Shown: positions 27,313 through 36,342 of the stretch, piece by piece
How the letters are laid out: every line of letters starts with the position of its first letter
How positions within the stretch are numbered: position 1 is the first letter of the stretch
Source: Halobacillus campisalis
GTDB lineage: Bacteria; Bacillota; Bacilli; Bacillales; Halobacillaceae
NCBI RefSeq assembly: GCF_030345335.1
Contig: NZ_JAPVRC010000001.1
Location: forward strand, 496,001 to 560,000
Length of the DNA: 64,000 nucleotides
Reading direction: 5' to 3'
Made by a program: the position numbers and the translations under genes
The notes under the pieces: generated by a model
The model's input: the letters and a program-made list of their open reading frames with translations, nothing else
Databases searched by the model: none
What the model was told of the DNA's origin: nothing

Positions 27313-29889
27313 TTATAATCCACACTTCAACTGAGCATTACAGTTTGTACATGTGTTGCATCCACCAATATCTTCTACTGTTCCCTTACGACAGACAGGG
27401 CATGTATCTCCTACCTCAGAACCGATGGTAACGTTTGTCTTTTCCAACTCATGGACAGTATCCATAAGGACAACTCTCGGCTTCTTCTCTTCCTCAAAAT
27501 CGAATTCGGTTTGTTCTCCTTCAAAACCGTTTTCTTCTGCTTTGAGCGTAAGCACCTGGCTGTCACGGCTGCCGTCTACATACACCGTGCCGCCTTTTGC
27601 TCCACCGTGGTAAAGTCGCTGATAAACCTTCTCTACTTGCTCTACAGAATAGCCTTTCGGGGCATTCACCGTCTTCGAAATTGAACTGTCCACCCAGCGC
27701 TGGATCACACATTGAGTATCTGCATGCGCTTCAGGAGACATCGTCATCGCAGTGATGAACCATTCAGGCAGTTGGTCTGGATCCTGCTCAGGATTCCTGT
27801 CTAAATATTCTTTAACAATATCCGCTTTTACTTCGATAAATTTACCTAAACGGCCGCTTCTATAATACGAGAAGGAAAAATAAGGCTCGAGCCCGGTACT
27901 TACTCCGACCATAGTTCCTGTGCTTCCCGTTGGAGCTACAGTTAATAAGTGAGAGTTACGAATGCCGTATTTCAGAACACCTTCTTTTATATCATCAGGC
28001 ATGTCCTGCATATAGCCCGTGTTAACGAAATTCTGACGTAATTGTTTCGTTTCTTCATCTGTTTGCCCGATTAGGAAAGGAAAGCTTCCTTTTTCTTCAG
28101 CCAAGGCGATCGACTCGCGGTAAGCTGTCGTAGCAATGACTTCGAAAATTTCATCAACAAGTTGATTTCCTTCTTGTGAACCGTATTCTGTCTCACAGTA
28201 AATCAACAGGTCGTGCAGACCCATTACTCCTAAACCAACACGGCGCTCACCAAGCGCTTGCTTTTTATTTTCTTCAAGGAAATACGGTGTAGCATCAATA
28301 ACATTGTCTTGCATGCGAACCCCAGTGGCGACTGTTTTTCTCAATTGATCAAAATCAACTTGTTTATTATCTTTATCTGCCACAGATGCTAGATTTACAG
28401 CCGCTAAATTACAAACGGAGAATGGAGCTAAAGGCTGTTCCCCACAAGGGTTGGTAGCTACGACCTTTTGTCCGTAAGCACTAGCGTTAGTTTTTTCATT
28501 CGCATTATCGATGTAGAAAATACCCGGCTCTGCCGAATACGTCGCACAGATGTTAATGAGATTCCAGAGTTCCTTCGCTTTTACTGTACGGTATGTTCGA
28601 ACAGCCAAACCTTTCTCTTCCCATTCACGAACATCTCCGCTCGCCTGCCATTCTGCATTGTAAATTTCCATTTCTTCTTTTGAATAGCTTTCTACATCTG
28701 GGAATCGGAGACGATAGTCCTCATCGTTTTCAACAGCTTCCATAAAATCCTTTGTGATACAAACAGAGATGTTAGCCCCTGTCAAAAATTCGGAATTGTT
28801 GACCGTGTATGTTCCACCTGTATAAAGCTTTTCTTCCGCTTCCCGAATGCCGCTCTCTGTAAAACCGCCCTGACCCGGCATGGTCTTGTAGTTGACAACA
28901 CTCTGATAAAGATCTCTTTCCGTTTCTGTTAACGGAGCGAATTTCAGCTTATCTTTTGCCAGCTTTTTGATTTCCTCATCTTCTGTATTTTCAATTAAAT
29001 AACGCAGAATACGAGGGTTCTGCATTTTTGAAATGATAAATTCTACGATATCCGGATGCCAATCAGCCAGCATGATCATTTGTGCTCCACGTCTCGAACC
29101 GCCTTGCTCTACTAAGTGAGTCAGTTTAGCAATGTCATCAAGCCATGATACAGAACCTGAAGATTTACCGTTTACCCCGCGAGCAAGTGTATTCCGCGGT
29201 CTCAGCGTTGAACCATTCGTCCCTACGCCTCCGCCTCTGGACATGATCTCCATTACTTGTTTACGGTGATCAGAGATTCCTTCGCGCGAATCCTGGATGT
29301 AAGGCATAACGTAACAATTAAAGTACGTGACATCTGTATTAGAACCAGCCCCATACAATACTCTGCCTGCCGGGATAAAGTTCAGGTTAGAAAGCTCTTC
29401 ATAAAATCTTTCGAAACTTTCCTGTCTCTTTTGTTCATCTGCTTCTACTGCCGATAACCCGGAAGCATTTCTTAACGCGATCTGTTCATAATAAACTTCT
29501 AAAGGCTTATCTATCGTGTCAAGGCTTTTAGTGATCAAACCTGTCTGCTGCTCTTCTTCGCTGTCCAATACGTTTACAAATTCCGGCTCCACTTTGACCA
29601 CAGCTTTGTGTGTATTCCAGTCGATGGATTGGATAAACCCGAATCCACGTGCCGGAAACTTAGGATCATCTTTGACCGTAAGTACGACAAAGTCCCCTTC
29701 TGCTAAGGTCAGCTTTTCCGTGTCTTTAAACGCGTAACGATCCAACATTACCAGTCTTGATACGCCGCTATGGGTCAAATGCATATTCTCAGTCACTTCA
29801 TGCACTTGCTCAAATTGGCGTATGTCCGCATTCAAGCGCTCCACGTTAATTTTTGAATTTGCATCTTTCGTTGTGGGCGTCATTTGCAT
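27313..29889 (-). CDS. nrdJ: Adenosylcobalamin-dependent (class II) ribonucleotide reductase
   Basis: Reduces ribonucleotides to deoxyribonucleotides with a B12-generated thiyl radical, without needing oxygen or an NrdB subunit. 858 aa. Motifs: 'YFNCYVMPYIQDSREGISDH' (active-site Cys), 'MSRGGGVGTNGSTLRPR', 'NPCGEQPLAPFSVCNLAAVNL' (about 485, radical Cys in NPCGE), and 'TVAPTGSTGTMVGVSTGLEP'. A C-terminal Cys cluster 'CPVCRKG...CNTCTNCNAQLKCG' looks like a zinc ribbon plus redox cysteines. ATG preceded by GGGAGAGG. It sits between mntR and yqhL, where B. subtilis has lipM. Controlled by an NrdR double box. Confidence 0.95.
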   Translation of the reverse strand: MQMTPTTKDANSKINVERLNADIRQFEQVHEVTENMHLTHSGVSRLVMLDRYAFKDTEKLTLAEGDFVVLTVKDDPKFPARGFGFIQSIDWNTHKAVVKVEPEFVNVLDSEEEQQTGLITKSLDTIDKPLEVYYEQIALRNASGLSAVEADEQKRQESFERFYEELSNLNFIPAGRVLYGAGSNTDVTYFNCYVMPYIQDSREGISDHRKQVMEIMSRGGGVGTNGSTLRPRNTLARGVNGKSSGSVSWLDDIAKLTHLVEQGGSRRGAQMIMLADWHPDIVEFIISKMQNPRILRYLIENTEDEEIKKLAKDKLKFAPLTETERDLYQSVVNYKTMPGQGGFTESGIREAEEKLYTGGTYTVNNSEFLTGANISVCITKDFMEAVENDEDYRLRFPDVESYSKEEMEIYNAEWQASGDVREWEEKGLAVRTYRTVKAKELWNLINICATYSAEPGIFYIDNANEKTNASAYGQKVVATNPCGEQPLAPFSVCNLAAVNLASVADKDNKQVDFDQLRKTVATGVRMQDNVIDATPYFLEENKKQALGERRVGLGVMGLHDLLIYCETEYGSQEGNQLVDEIFEVIATTAYRESIALAEEKGSFPFLIGQTDEETKQLRQNFVNTGYMQDMPDDIKEGVLKYGIRNSHLLTVAPTGSTGTMVGVSTGLEPYFSFSYYRSGRLGKFIEVKADIVKEYLDRNPEQDPDQLPEWFITAMTMSPEAHADTQCVIQRWVDSSISKTVNAPKGYSVEQVEKVYQRLYHGGAKGGTVYVDGSRDSQVLTLKAEENGFEGEQTEFDFEEEKKPRVVLMDTVHELEKTNVTIGSEVGDTCPVCRKGTVEDIGGCNTCTNCNAQLKCGL

Positions 29890-29983
29890 GCAAACCTCTC
29901 CCTTCCCTCATGCTTGTTAGGGCATGTCTTAAAACTTTATAAAGAATTAATATATTAGTAACATACCACATTCAAGAAAAATT

Positions 29984-30030
29984 AATCAATATATTGTGCT
30001 CAAAAATTACACAATACCTATATATTGTGT
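29984..30030 (-). promoter_or_regulatory. NrdR double box upstream of nrdJ
   Basis: Two 16-bp sites, AATCAATATATTGTGC (29984-29999) and TACCTATATATTGTGT (30015-30030), match the right half of the NrdR consensus ACACWATATATWGTGT well. They are spaced exactly 31 bp start-to-start, the three-turn spacing typical of paired NrdR boxes. They lie about 95-145 bp before the nrdJ start. Confidence 0.82.
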
Positions 30031-30303
30031 TTTTGAACAACCATGTAGAACTTTGTCAATTTACAAATCGTTCAAAAATGAAAGTGAACGGAAGGTAATC
30101 AAAGTAAATAGAGTTAAATAAACGATTAGTCACTTTTTTTATCAGTTGCAAAATTCGACAAGAGCGAAATGTCGTAAGATTGATTCTTCCAATCCAAAAA
30201 GCCATTATAAATTCTTTCTACTCAAAAGTCCAAGATAAAAAAACTTTGAAATAGGATGGATTCCCTCATATAATAGATAGGGGAAGAGGGGGTAGAAAGA
30301 TAT

Positions 30304-30684
30304 ATGGAACTTTGGATTTTAATCGGTGCATTAGTATTTTTGATAGCTTTCGGAGTTTATCGATTTTTGAAAGCTAGAAAGATATTGACTACATTATCAG
30401 AGGATGAATTTCGACAAGGATATAGAAAAGCTCAGCTTATTGATGTACGCGAACCAAAAGAATTTGATGGCGGCCACATTTTAGGAGCTCGTAATATCCC
30501 GCTTTCTCAGATGAGAAACCGTCTCATAGAAATTCGCAAAGACAAGCCTGTTTACCTTTACTGTCAAAGCGGAGCACGCTCCACAAGGGCGGCCTTGATG
30601 CTGAATAAGAAAGGGTACTCTAATCTTAACCAGCTGCAGGGCGGCTTCAAAAAATGGAACGGAAAAATTAAAACGAAAAAATAA
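30304..30684 (+). CDS. yqhL: Membrane-anchored rhodanese-like protein YqhL
   Basis: 126 aa: one N-terminal membrane helix (about 3-21) and a single rhodanese domain with active-site C87 in 'YLYCQSGARSTRAALML' and 'LIDVREPKEFDGGHI'. Probably a sulfurtransferase at the inner face of the membrane; the substrate is unknown. Divergent from nrdJ; the 413-base gap before it (29890-30303) holds the nrdJ promoter region with its NrdR boxes and nothing else I can name. Confidence 0.9.
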   Translation: MELWILIGALVFLIAFGVYRFLKARKILTTLSEDEFRQGYRKAQLIDVREPKEFDGGHILGARNIPLSQMRNRLIEIRKDKPVYLYCQSGARSTRAALMLNKKGYSNLNQLQGGFKKWNGKIKTKK

Positions 30685-30739
30685 CAGAAGCTGAACCTGT
30701 AAATAACTAGAATCCTTAAAAAAGTTAACAGCTTATGAG

Positions 30740-30781
30740 ATCGAGTATACAACCTTTTAGTGTATACTCGATATTTTTTTG
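30740..30781 (+). terminator. Terminator of yqhL
   Basis: 12-bp stem ATCGAGTATACA / TGTATACTCGAT (30740-30751, 30761-30772) followed by a T-run. Confidence 0.85.
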
Positions 30782-30855
30782 TTCTTGTGAATTTCAGTCT
30801 TGTTAATGATATAAACTCCCTTAAGTTGAAGACTAATTTTCCAGATGTTGGGGCT

Positions 30856-31025
30856 GTTTCCGTTATGTTTAACTGCAGGAAGAGCTCCGGGAAATCACTC
30901 GCTTTCCGTGGGAGCGCAGTGAGCTTCCTCAGGCTGCCGCCTTCCGGGATCTCACCAAGCACTCTTTTCCCACAGGAGTCTCGCGATTTCCCGGAGCTTT
31001 TTTCGATCATTAGTAGAACGGAAAC
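30856..31025 (-). repeat. Repeat copy A: 90-nt core in nested inverted arms
   Basis: On the minus strand a core starting GCGAGACTCCTGTGGGAA and ending CCCACGGAAAGCGAGT, nearly identical to the copy at 31646-31814 but in opposite orientation. Inner arms AGCTCCGGGAAATC / GATTTCCCGGAGCT (30883-30896, 30985-30998; 14 bp perfect). Outer arms GTTTCCGTT / AACGGAAAC (30856-30864, 31017-31025). No open gene is plausible inside. Confidence 0.85.
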
Positions 31026-31203
31026 TCTCAGGACAGAACTTCTATACCTAAGAACAAAGAAAAAATCAATTATGAAGTTTTTTACTCAGAACATGGCAAG
31101 GTAGTGAGATATATCCCCTCCATCCATGTAGTGTGTCCTACCCAAGTAGAAGAAGCTTCTCTCCTTAATTAATAAATTTAAATGCTGGAGGTGATTACCA
31201 CGC

Positions 31204-31336
31204 ATGCTCCAGTTGTTTACGATACCGTCTTCGTATGAAAATACAAACATTAATGTTAAATACTGAGGGTCGTAACAAAGATCTCTTGGAAAAAATTGAG
31301 GTAGAACACAATATTTTCATTTCACAGGAATCGTGA
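31204..31336 (+). pseudogene. Possible remnant of an Spx-family gene
   Basis: A strong SD (GGAGGTGATTACC) precedes ATG and 'MLQLFTIPS', resembling the Spx start M-x-L-Y-T-x-P-S, but the frame stops after 20 codons. In another frame 'GRNKDLLEKIEVEHNIF' resembles the Spx stretch CRKAKAWLEEHEI..VERNIF. The CxxC motif is gone. Probably a decayed, frameshifted fragment; the similarity is judged by eye and short. Confidence 0.3.
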
Positions 31337-31409
31337 AGAAGCTCTTTTTTTATGAGAGGGGCGTTTCTCCCCTTCAGCGAATGGGAATGTTGGGAAGCTG
31401 CGAGACTCC

Positions 31410-31640
31410 CTTTGTAAAAGCGAAAGCGCTTCGTTCAGCGACGTATGGACTGGATGAGATAAAGGAAACATGAAGAACGGAGAGAGTCTATGTTGACTTA
31501 TCGTACAGAAGTGAAGTAAGTCTCGTTAACCCGCTAAGCGTCGAAACTCGAATACGCGGGTGAGATGAGATCATGGCAGTCACTTCATAATGAAAGGGTG
31601 GGTAGGTAACGTTGGTACCAGAGAGTTATTTGGTTCTCTT
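31410..31640 (+). other. Hairpin-rich non-coding segment inside interrupted repeat D
   Basis: About 230 bases without a gene. Visible hairpins: GACTTA (31495-31500) / TAAGTC (31517-31522), and ACCCGC (31529-31534) / GCGGGT (31556-31561) closing a region with CGAAACTCG; also AGCGAAAGCG. The style is that of structured RNA, possibly a fragment of a group II intron, but I see no domain V or reverse transcriptase and cannot name it. Confidence 0.35.
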
Positions 31641-31645
31641 TCTTA

Positions 31646-31814
31646 GTTCCGTCCCTTCATATAAGTTAGGTGGTTTTAGGAATGGGCGAGACTCCTGTGG
31701 GAAGAGAGTGATTGGTGAGATCCCGGAAGGCGGCAGCCTGAGGAAGCTCACTGCACTCCCACGGAAAGCGAGTCCATTCCTAAAACCACCTTCCACTCAT
31801 CAAGATGACGGAAC
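31646..31814 (+). repeat. Repeat copy B: 90-nt core in nested inverted arms
   Basis: Core GCGAGACTCCTGTGGGAA ... CCCACGGAAAGCGAGT on the plus strand. Inner arms GGTGGTTTTAGGAATGG / CCATTCCTAAAACCACC (31669-31685, 31774-31790; 17 bp perfect). Outer arms GTTCCGTC / GACGGAAC (31646-31653, 31807-31814). The inner arms share no sequence with those of copy A. Confidence 0.85.
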
Positions 31815-31946
31815 AGCAGAGATCCCACAGGAAAGCGAGTAGCTTCCCAACCACCCCTGACTCTCAATACGGGAACGAACCCATACTACCTCGAAACCGA
31901 GTCTTTCACTATCCTGCCATATCGTTGAATAACTAATATCAAAGTA

Positions 31947-31990
31947 AAAGGTAGAAGTCCACCTTTTTTCTCTGGTGGACTTCTACCTTT
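31947..31990. terminator. Terminator of the gcv operon
   Basis: Perfect 17-bp stem AAAGGTAGAAGTCCACC / GGTGGACTTCTACCTTT (31947-31963, 31974-31990), 24 nt after the gcvPB stop. It also closes off the repeat-rich stretch on the plus strand. Confidence 0.85.
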
Positions 31991-32013
31991 TGGTTTTTCC
32001 GTATCCGTGCTTA

Positions 32014-33477
32014 CTATTCTTCTTTAAGGTACCTGAGTACTGGTTTTCTAGCTGCTTTCGTTTCATCCATCCTACTTACAATCGTCGTATGAGGCGCTTC
32101 TTGGACTTTCTCCGGATCATCCTTCGCTTCCTGAGAAATCTGCAGCATAGCATCAACGAATGCATCCAGCGTTTCTTTGGATTCCGTTTCTGTAGGTTCT
32201 GCCATTATTGCCTCTTCTACATTAATCGGAAAATAAATCGTTGGCGGGTGATAGCCAAAGTCGAGCAGCCGCTTAGCTATATCCAGAGTACGAACCCCTA
32301 ATTTCTTTTGACGCTTTCCAGACAAAACAAATTCATGCTTACAATGCTGCTCGAAAGGAAGATCATATTCTTGCTGTAATCTCCGCATCATATAGTTAGC
32401 ATTAAGTACGGCATACTCACTCACTTTTTTCAATCCTTCGGCGCCCATTGTCCGGATATACGTATAAGCACGTACATTGATACCGAAGTTACCGTAATAA
32501 GGTTTCACACGCCCGATAGATTTCGGTCTATCATAGTCGAAGACAAACTCTTCATTACGTTTAATTAAGATTGGTTTAGGCAAAAATGGTTCAAACTCAG
32601 CAGTAACACCAACTGGGCCTGAACCAGGTCCTCCGCCTCCATGAGGTCCTGTGAAGGTTTTATGAAGGTTCAAGTGAACGACATCAAATCCCATATCTCC
32701 TGGCCTTGCGTAACCTAGAATCGCGTTCAGGTTAGCTCCATCATAATACAATTTACCGCCAGCTTCGTGTATGATTGAAGCCATCTCTTCAATGTTTTCT
32801 TCAAATAATCCGAGCGTATTCGGATTCGTAAGCATAAGGGCGGCTGTCTGCTCGTCTACTACACGCTTCAAGTCCTCTAAATCAACGAGACCTCGGTCGT
32901 CAGATTTCACAGTAACTGCCTCAAACCCTGCGACTGTAGCAGAAGCTGGGTTCGTTCCATGAGCAGAATCCGGAACTATCACTTTCGTACGATTAAAATC
33001 GCCGTTGCCTTCGTGGAACGCACGAATCATCATTAACCCAGTCCACTCCCCATGGGCACCTGCCGCGGGTTGAAGTGTTACAGTATCCATCCCTGTAATT
33101 TCTGCTAATGTTTCCTGTAAATCAAACATAAGACTAAGTGCCCCTTGCACCGTTCCCTCAGGTTGAAGTGGATGAATATGGCTGAATCCCGTAAGACGAG
33201 CGACATCCTCGTTCATTTTCGGATTGTACTTCATCGTACAAGAACCTAAAGGATAAAAACCAGAGTCTACGCCATGGTTCCTCGTCGATAAAGCAGTATA
33301 GTGACGCATGATCTGTAATTCACTAACTTCAGGAAGATCAGGTTCACTTTTTCTTACGAATGCGTCTCCTAATTGCTCGTCAATATTTGTTTCTGGCACA
33401 TCGAATTCAGGAAGGCTGTAACCCGTCCGGCTCTCTTGACTAAGTTCAAAAATTAATGGAAAGTCCTGGTTAGCCAC
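32014..33477 (-). CDS. gcvPB: Glycine dehydrogenase (decarboxylating) subunit 2
   Basis: With GcvPA forms the P-protein of the glycine cleavage system, decarboxylating glycine on PLP and passing the aminomethyl group to lipoyl-GcvH. 487 aa; PLP lysine in '[20 protein letters not shown]' (about 270), '[19 protein letters not shown]' and '[16 protein letters not shown]'. Its start overlaps the end of gcvPA by 8 nt. Last gene of the riboswitch-controlled operon. Confidence 0.97.
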   Translation of the reverse strand: MANQDFPLIFELSQESRTGYSLPEFDVPETNIDEQLGDAFVRKSEPDLPEVSELQIMRHYTALSTRNHGVDSGFYPLGSCTMKYNPKMNEDVARLTGFSHIHPLQPEGTVQGALSLMFDLQETLAEITGMDTVTLQPAAGAHGEWTGLMMIRAFHEGNGDFNRTKVIVPDSAHGTNPASATVAGFEAVTVKSDDRGLVDLEDLKRVVDEQTAALMLTNPNTLGLFEENIEEMASIIHEAGGKLYYDGANLNAILGYARPGDMGFDVVHLNLHKTFTGPHGGGGPGSGPVGVTAEFEPFLPKPILIKRNEEFVFDYDRPKSIGRVKPYYGNFGINVRAYTYIRTMGAEGLKKVSEYAVLNANYMMRRLQQEYDLPFEQHCKHEFVLSGKRQKKLGVRTLDIAKRLLDFGYHPPTIYFPINVEEAIMAEPTETESKETLDAFVDAMLQISQEAKDDPEKVQEAPHTTIVSRMDETKAARKPVLRYLKEE

Positions 33478-34819
33478 AAATATCCCCCACTTCTTTTACG
33501 AACTGATCGATTTCTTTTTTTGTTCGAATTTCTGTAACGGCTACAAGCATATGACCTTTTAAGTCTGAAAAATCCCTGTGAAGATCATATCCTCCGATAA
33601 AGCCCTGGCGAAGCAGCTCTTGATTCACCAGTTCGACATCTTCGTCCAATTTTAGAACAATTTCATTGAAAAAAGCTCCGCGAAAAGCTAATTCAAATCC
33701 GGCATTTTCCAACTGTTTTTTCATATAATGAGTCTTTTGCAGGTTCATCCATGCCATTTTCTTAAGGCCTTGCTTACCTAGAGAAGACATAGCTACTGAA
33801 GAAGCTAACGCGTTCAAAGCCTGGTTAGAACAAATATTGGATGTTGCCTTATCCCTGCGTATATGCTGTTCTCTGGCTTGCAGTGTCAAAACAAACCCTC
33901 TTCTTCCTTGTTCGTCATTAGTTTGACCAACTAATCGTCCTGGAACTTTACGCATCAGTTTTTTTGTTGTCGCAAAATAGCCGCAGTGAGGTCCTCCGAA
34001 TTGAGCAGGAATTCCGAAAACTTGTGCATCTCCTACGACGATATCAGCCCCGAATTCGCCAGGAGGAGTGATGTATCCCAGCGCTAACGGATTACTCGAT
34101 GCAATCAACATCGCTTTCTTTTCTTGATCCACAATTTCGCGTACACGATCGAGACGTTCAACCTGACCAAAAAAGTTAGGGTATTGAATGACAACACTCG
34201 CTGTGTTTTCATCCAATTCCCTTTCCAATTGTTCAAGATCAGTCACCCCATTGACATGATCTATCTCTACAATTTCTAAGCCTGGCCCTTTTACATATGA
34301 ATGGATAACCGCCATGGATTCTGGATGGATTGCTTTAGATACGAGCACTTTTTTCTTCTTCGTATGGCCGGCTGAAACATTAACTGCCTCCGCAAGAGCA
34401 GTTCCTCCGTCGTACATGGAAGAATTCGAAACGTCCATTCCTGTCAGCTCGCAAATCATCGTTTGAAATTCAAAGATAGCTTGTAGTTCACCTTGTGAGA
34501 TTTCAGGCTGGTACGGAGTGTAAGCTGTATAAAATTCAGACCGGGAGATGACGTGGTTTACTATCGATGGGATGTAGTGATCGTAAACACCCGCGCCTAA
34601 GAAGCTAGTATGAGACTTAGTATTTATGTTTTGCTGCGACAGGTCTGTCAGCTCTTTCGTAAGCGTGTACTCGTTGGCTGGAGGCTTTATATTCAAGTCT
34701 CCTTTGAACCTTATGCTTTCAGGGATATCGGCAAAAAGCTCATCAGTAGTTTGTACACCGATAGTTGATAGCATATCCTTCTTATCCTGCTCGGTCATAG
34801 GTAAGTATCGAAATTCCAT
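33470..34819 (-). CDS. gcvPA: Glycine dehydrogenase (decarboxylating) subunit 1
   Basis: Second half of the two-subunit P-protein. 449 aa from the ATG at 34819 (GGAGG 10 nt upstream; an in-frame TTG at 34840 overlaps that site). '[20 protein letters not shown]' (about 70-90), '[22 protein letters not shown]' spread over 98-119 and '[20 protein letters not shown]' are family marks. 21 nt after gcvT. Confidence 0.97.
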   Translation of the reverse strand: MEFRYLPMTEQDKKDMLSTIGVQTTDELFADIPESIRFKGDLNIKPPANEYTLTKELTDLSQQNINTKSHTSFLGAGVYDHYIPSIVNHVISRSEFYTAYTPYQPEISQGELQAIFEFQTMICELTGMDVSNSSMYDGGTALAEAVNVSAGHTKKKKVLVSKAIHPESMAVIHSYVKGPGLEIVEIDHVNGVTDLEQLERELDENTASVVIQYPNFFGQVERLDRVREIVDQEKKAMLIASSNPLALGYITPPGEFGADIVVGDAQVFGIPAQFGGPHCGYFATTKKLMRKVPGRLVGQTNDEQGRRGFVLTLQAREQHIRRDKATSNICSNQALNALASSVAMSSLGKQGLKKMAWMNLQKTHYMKKQLENAGFELAFRGAFFNEIVLKLDEDVELVNQELLRQGFIGGYDLHRDFSDLKGHMLVAVTEIRTKKEIDQFVKEVGDICG

Positions 34820-34840
34820 TGTTGTCGTTCCTCCGATCAA

Positions 34841-35941
34841 TTAACGTTTATAAAATGGTGTCGGTACAACTTTCGCTTTTAACGTTTTTTTACGTACTTG
34901 AACATCTACTTCTGTGCCTTGCTCTGTATAGTCCGTTTGAATCAAAGCCAGCCCTATATTTTTTCCTAACGTCGGGGACTGTGTGCCTGTAGTTACGAAG
35001 CCGATCTCTTCTTCTTCTCGGAGTACACGGTAACCTGTACGCGGTATTCCTTTATCAATCATTTCTATACCGACAAGTTTACGTGTCAGTCCTTCTTCTT
35101 TTTGGCGCGTCAGTGCCTCTTTCCCTATAAAATCCTCATCTTTTTTCAACTTCACCGCAAAGCCTAAACCGGCCTCAAGCGGTGAAATGTCTTTGCTTAA
35201 TTCCTGGCCATAAAGGGCTAAATTCGCTTCAAAACGCAGCGTATCCCGTGCTCCAAGCCCTATAGGCTGAACGCCATCGTTCTCTTGCAGTCCAAGAATC
35301 GCCTGCCATAGAGAAGGACCAGATTCACTCGGAAGATAAATTTCAAAACCATCTTCCCCTGTGTAGCCTGTCCTTGAAACAATCGCTTCTCCGTTTACGC
35401 CATCAAACTTGACACCTTGGGCAAATCGGAAAAACTTCAGGGTGGATAAATCGGTCTCCGTTAACTTTTGGAGCTGCTCTTCTGCTTTTGGGCCCTGCAG
35501 GGCTAATTGAACATATTCGTCAGAGACGTCGGAAACGGTAACCTCTTCTTCAATATGCTGCTGTAACCACTCCACATCCTTCTGGCGATTAGCTGCGTTA
35601 ATGACAAGCAGGTACTTATTCTCTGCTAACATATAGACTATGAGATCATCCACAGTGCCCCCGTCGCTATAGCACATAATTGTATACTGTGCTTTACCTG
35701 GCTCTAGTTTAGACACATCATTGGTCAGCATTTTTTGTAAAAATTCCAGACTTTGAGGACCTTCTACTAGCGCTTCTCCCATATGAGAGACATCGAATAG
35801 TCCGGCATTATTACGAGTTGCATGATGCTCATCCTTGATACTTGAAAATTGAACGGGTAAATCCCATCCCCCGAAATCAATTGTTTTAGCACCGAGCTTT
35901 TTATACTCTTCATAAAGTGGTGTTCGCTTTAAATCCGCCAT
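34841..35941 (-). CDS. gcvT: Aminomethyltransferase (glycine cleavage T-protein)
   Basis: Moves the methylene group from aminomethyl-lipoyl-GcvH to tetrahydrofolate, releasing ammonia. 366 aa; '[14 protein letters not shown]' near residue 47, '[12 protein letters not shown]' with the folate-binding region (about 190) and '[19 protein letters not shown]' are typical. SD GGAGAG precedes the ATG. First gene of the operon, directly behind the glycine riboswitch terminator. gcvH and lipoyl enzymes are not in the window. Confidence 0.97.
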   Translation of the reverse strand: MADLKRTPLYEEYKKLGAKTIDFGGWDLPVQFSSIKDEHHATRNNAGLFDVSHMGEALVEGPQSLEFLQKMLTNDVSKLEPGKAQYTIMCYSDGGTVDDLIVYMLAENKYLLVINAANRQKDVEWLQQHIEEEVTVSDVSDEYVQLALQGPKAEEQLQKLTETDLSTLKFFRFAQGVKFDGVNGEAIVSRTGYTGEDGFEIYLPSESGPSLWQAILGLQENDGVQPIGLGARDTLRFEANLALYGQELSKDISPLEAGLGFAVKLKKDEDFIGKEALTRQKEEGLTRKLVGIEMIDKGIPRTGYRVLREEEEIGFVTTGTQSPTLGKNIGLALIQTDYTEQGTEVDVQVRKKTLKAKVVPTPFYKR

Positions 35942-35972
35942 ATGTTCTCTCCTTTAATCGTTGTAATTACAT

Positions 35973-36008
35973 AAAAAAAGAGACTCCACCGTAAAGTTAG
36001 GAGTCTCT
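35973..36008 (-). terminator. Riboswitch-controlled terminator before gcvT
   Basis: 9-bp stem AGAGACTCC / GGAGTCTCT (35979-35987, 36000-36008), 12-nt loop, T7 on the minus strand, about 30 nt before gcvT. The 5' arm overlaps the end of the second glycine aptamer, fitting a switch where glycine binding prevents termination. Confidence 0.85.
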
Positions 36009-36172
36009 GTCCGTGCACCAGAAAGTTTCACGTCGTCCAACGCTTGCTTCTTGGGTGGTTTACTGCTCGAGTAAACACTCTCCAGAGTTGCGTCCTACAG
36101 AGGTCTTCTTTGCCTGAGAGATTCACAGGAACCTGCTTGCTCCTTCGGCGCTACAAAAGTAGTCTCTCCCCC
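36000..36172 (-). ncRNA. Tandem glycine riboswitch
   Basis: Minus-strand leader of gcvT. First aptamer: GGAGAGACTAC, GCGCCGAAGGAGCAAGC, AATCTCTCAGGCAAAG and GACCTCTG. A short linker (ACTCTGGAGAGTG) leads to a second, more divergent aptamer with CCACCCAAGAAGCAAGC, GAAACTTTCTGGTGCA and GGACAGAGAC. These are the conserved blocks of glycine riboswitches, followed by a terminator hairpin and gcvT. An ON switch by glycine is the known behaviour in B. subtilis. Confidence 0.93.
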
Positions 36173-36342
36173 TGCAGTCATTCGCATTAGTATTTAGTTA
36201 GATTGAACTGGACATACTAACCTGTATAGCTTCCGACAAACTCTCTTAAATTTCAGCTTCATTATACCATAGCGTTCTTTATCGTCCAGTTAGTTTTCTA
36301 AAATTATAAAAATTCTTATGATTTCCCAAGGAGGTCATCCTA

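Larger units (their letters stand above)
31389..31851 (+). repeat. Interrupted repeat copy D (two halves around a 400-bp insert)
   Basis: Left half GTTGGGAAGCT then GCGAGACTCC (31389-31409); right half CACAGGAAAGCGAGT then AGCTTCCCAAC (ending 31851). The terminal 11-mers are perfect reverse complements, as the inner arms are in copies A and B. Between the halves lie a hairpin-rich segment (31410-31640) and the complete copy B. Confidence 0.6.

Noticed and set aside
30564-31104. Overlapping 148- and 114-codon frames on opposite strands
   Set aside because: They read through the yqhL terminator and the palindromic repeat copy A; repeats of this kind stay open by chance.
31235-31336. 33-codon frame beginning MKIQTLMLNTEGRNKDLL
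   Set aside because: No ribosome-binding site; interpreted instead as one frame of the decayed Spx-like fragment.
31612-31842. 76-codon plus-strand frame
   Set aside because: It is simply translation through repeat copy B and shares peptide sequence with the antisense frame through copy A.
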